The notes under the pieces are model-generated. The model made no database searches and was not told the DNA's origin. It was given only the letters and a program-made list of their open reading frames with translations. A program made the translations under genes and the position numbers. From positions 1-64,000 of the forward strand of contig CAJYJH010000054.1 in assembly GCA_913775265.1 (NCBI GenBank): a stretch of DNA of 64,000 bases. The letters are read 5' to 3'. This document shows, piece by piece, positions 63,201 to 64,000 of the stretch (position 1 is the stretch's first letter; each line of letters opens with the position of its first letter). The stretch is from an uncultured Mucilaginibacter sp. (GTDB taxonomy: Bacteria > Bacteroidota > Bacteroidia > Sphingobacteriales > Sphingobacteriaceae).

Positions 63201-63448
63201 GCTTAGGTATGAGCTCTTTAAGAGTTTATGCTAACGTAACCAATCCGTTTATTATTTACGCACCAATTATGCACCACAGTTTCTCGGTAACAGATCCCGA
63301 ATCGGTTTACAATCAGCAGGTAATCAACTCATCTACCAGCGGTAACTTGGGCGGTCAGGATGGTAACTTTAATAACTATCGTGGTTTGGCCATCAGTGCC
63401 GGTACCACTACCCGCGATTTCATTTTTGGTATAAACGCCCGCTTTTAA
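60284..63448 (+). CDS. SusC/RagA-type TonB-dependent outer-membrane transporter
   Basis: From the ATG at 60284 the product has 1054 residues. A signal peptide (SSVLFAQ) is followed by a carboxypeptidase-like regulatory domain (GKIVDEKNEPLVGATVKV). The plug domain carries the SusC signature GSRASGGVLLITTNRG near residue 225, and the barrel ends in an aromatic residue (NARF). It imports oligosaccharides, presumably glucuronoxylan fragments, with the SusD-like lipoprotein encoded 11 bp downstream. Met at 60254 is an alternative start. Confidence 0.96.
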   Translation, partial: KTYIAAVVLTMFSSVLFAQSVPIKGKIVDEKNEPLVGATVKVTGGTTAAVADVNGNFTLNAPAGTSSVTVSFVGYNDFVKTVASGTTNLGTLTLTRSASNLNDVVVVGYGTLRRQDVTGTVASVDAKTLQEIPASNFAEQLKGRVAGVDVVSGSNGPIISIRGNRTIGAAPGVDGPLIVLDGQPYYNSIENINPSDIKSIDVLKGASATAIYGSRASGGVLLITTNRGRVGQTVTAYDTYVGVSKLQGNFRMLNGQEFAQLQNDALQGAVLQGYSNNTPSNPYALTAIEKQALAEGISTDYVKLLIKPSMIWDQSLRVSSGTEKTQFTVGGGYRLNTTLQPNNDSKRISLNATLDHKINKYLKFGLTTLTTVRLINNGGGDQLLSARYISPLTYPYLPDGSINPTPQSDQIDATFLNPLLPGQSPNQYYDYTRGFTHNDIVYGEVSPVDHLKYRYTLNYNFNQSLQGLYRGINNVDIVNAARTTASTINNYQYRLAQEHLLTYDNTFANKHRVNFVAVFRNEKQHNENSRIDGTGIPFDAVRNSNLGLANTITGVNGTFIEQGLISYIGRLNYAFDNKYDLTASVTTDGNSALASGNKYTTYPSIGLGWVLSNESFIKKYSFIDNLKLRAGYGITSTTATINPYATLGALSSSKYQYGGASTGNAQGVRVTSLTNPTLTWQRTHEYNIALDFGVLKNRITGSVEVYKQRTTGIILPNQLPVTNGASSQISNLGTSSNKGLEITLSSVNIQNLGGFTWSTDYNMSFSRERIEELPNGAQFNIGAGQFVGQPLSVIYDVRKIGIWQLGDSPGIDNSKPQTSGPVYQPVRGQAGTLQYPGQIRVQDLNGDGKIDNNDNQIIGNFQPKYQFGMTNRFAYKNFDLSIVIQGRMKFTTVVPYVSSANSAYVGWQYLNLGRHNQPYIDYWTPTNPTNAFPMPNAQIQGNYYSTLQYYDGSFIRAKSINLGYNLPAGIVRRLGMSSLRVYANVTNPFIIYAPIMHHSFSVTDPESVYNQQVINSSTSGNLGGQDGNFNNYRGLAISAGTTTRDFIFGINARF

Positions 63449-63459
63449 AACTAAGAGAC

Positions 63460-64000
63460 ATGAAGATTCTAAATAAAACAAGCATTATCATAGCAACGGC
63501 AGCCGTTTTATCGTCAGCTACCAGTTGTAAAAAAATATTAGATGAGCAGCCAAGAGCTCAATTATATCCGGAGTATTTTACCACAGCAGGTGGCGTACAG
63601 GCCGCAGTTACAGGTGTATACAACGACCTGCGGGGAACTTTCTCTGGTGAAGGTATTGTTTATGCATACAACGGTACAGACGAAAATATCCCTGGTGGCA
63701 GTGCTGGTACAGTAGCACCTCTGTTTAACTCTTTCAATGGTATTAACTCATCAAATGGTCCGGATATTACCGGCTTATATGTGGATATTAATACCCTAAA
63801 CGGTGTATTCCAATATGCTACAGCCATTACAGACGCTACAGCACGTACGCAGTTTGTGGCACAGGCCAAATTTTTACGTGCGTTTATCTATTTCTACCTC
63901 GTTCAAACCTATGGGGGTACAACAGCTACTCAAAAAAGTGGTATTCCTTTACATTCAACATACATCACCTCAGCCAGTACTGCTGACGCACCCGCGCCGC
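63460..64000 (+). CDS. SusD/RagB-type glycan-binding lipoprotein, partial (3' end outside window)
   Basis: The frame is open from the ATG at 63460 to the right edge, with 180 visible residues. A lipoprotein signal (lipobox SATSC) and the SusD start KKILDEQPRAQL are followed by YFTTAGGVQAAVTGVYNDLR and AQAKFLRAFIYFYLVQTYGG (all classic RagB/SusD segments). It forms the lid of the SusC transporter and binds xylan oligosaccharides at the cell surface. It directly follows susC. Confidence 0.95.
   Translation, partial: MKILNKTSIIIATAAVLSSATSCKKILDEQPRAQLYPEYFTTAGGVQAAVTGVYNDLRGTFSGEGIVYAYNGTDENIPGGSAGTVAPLFNSFNGINSSNGPDITGLYVDINTLNGVFQYATAITDATARTQFVAQAKFLRAFIYFYLVQTYGGTTATQKSGIPLHSTYITSASTADAPAP

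Noticed and set aside
1-64000. CRISPR arrays, tRNA or rRNA genes, insertion sequences, prophage genes
   Set aside because: No spaced direct-repeat array, no transposase or integrase motif and no RNA gene pattern was seen by eye; a dedicated RNA search was not possible.

Overview
The window looks like a chromosome segment from a Bacteroidota bacterium, most likely of the family Sphingobacteriaceae (Mucilaginibacter/Pedobacter type). The grounds are the SusC/SusD pair, the hybrid two-component regulator, a type IX secretion sorting domain, split transketolase, LytS/LytTR regulators and several matches to the Bacteroidota -7 promoter box TAnnTTTG. The genus is an inference. No rRNA, tRNA, insertion sequence, prophage or CRISPR array was seen.

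Layout. (1) 1-20.6 kb is mostly housekeeping: a partial glycosyltransferase, a class III aminotransferase, an ECF sigma / repeat-bearing anti-sigma-like / Spy-like operon, a Bcp peroxiredoxin, an M23 peptidase, a FAH-family hydrolase, a small sorting-domain protein, Kup, a PAP2 phosphatase, an amino acid permease, a membrane-anchored alpha/beta hydrolase, an orphan protein, an SDR oxidoreductase, an Mla-type lipid transport operon and a lipoprotein aldose 1-epimerase. An NlpC/P60 lipoprotein closes this part. (2) 21.8-30.3 kb is a surface polysaccharide operon: four GT2 glycosyltransferases, a DUF5672 protein, a Wzm/Wzt exporter, an acyltransferase and a methyltransferase with a coiled-coil tail.

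(3) 30.4-35.5 kb is the most unusual part. A full-length class I lanthipeptide dehydratase (LanB) is followed by a LytS kinase and a LytTR regulator. Between the two regulator genes, on the other strand, lies an unannotated 55-codon gene. Its product has a Bacteroidota lanthipeptide-like leader and a tail holding 11 Thr and 1 Ser but no Cys. No LanC cyclase, protease or dedicated exporter is visible. The simplest reading is a RiPP system that makes dehydrobutyrine-rich peptides without lanthionine rings.

(4) 35.7-40.9 kb is a probable oxygen-response module. It has a FixL-like heme-PAS kinase (His62 and Arg82 in FixL spacing), a receiver-CRP/FNR fusion regulator, a truncated D-lactate-dehydrogenase-like protein with a Cys cluster, a Cys-rich conserved protein and a small membrane protein. 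FNR/FixK-like TGAT-N4-ATCA sites lie upstream of both convergent transcription units.

(5) 41-64 kb is a glucuronoxylan utilisation locus: pectinesterase, GH3, GH67, GH43, GH115, split transketolase, transaldolase, GH10 xylanase, a hybrid two-component regulator, SusC and the start of SusD. A LacI-type palindrome (TGCAATCGATTGCA) occurs at all three main promoter regions, suggesting a second regulator outside the window besides the hybrid sensor.
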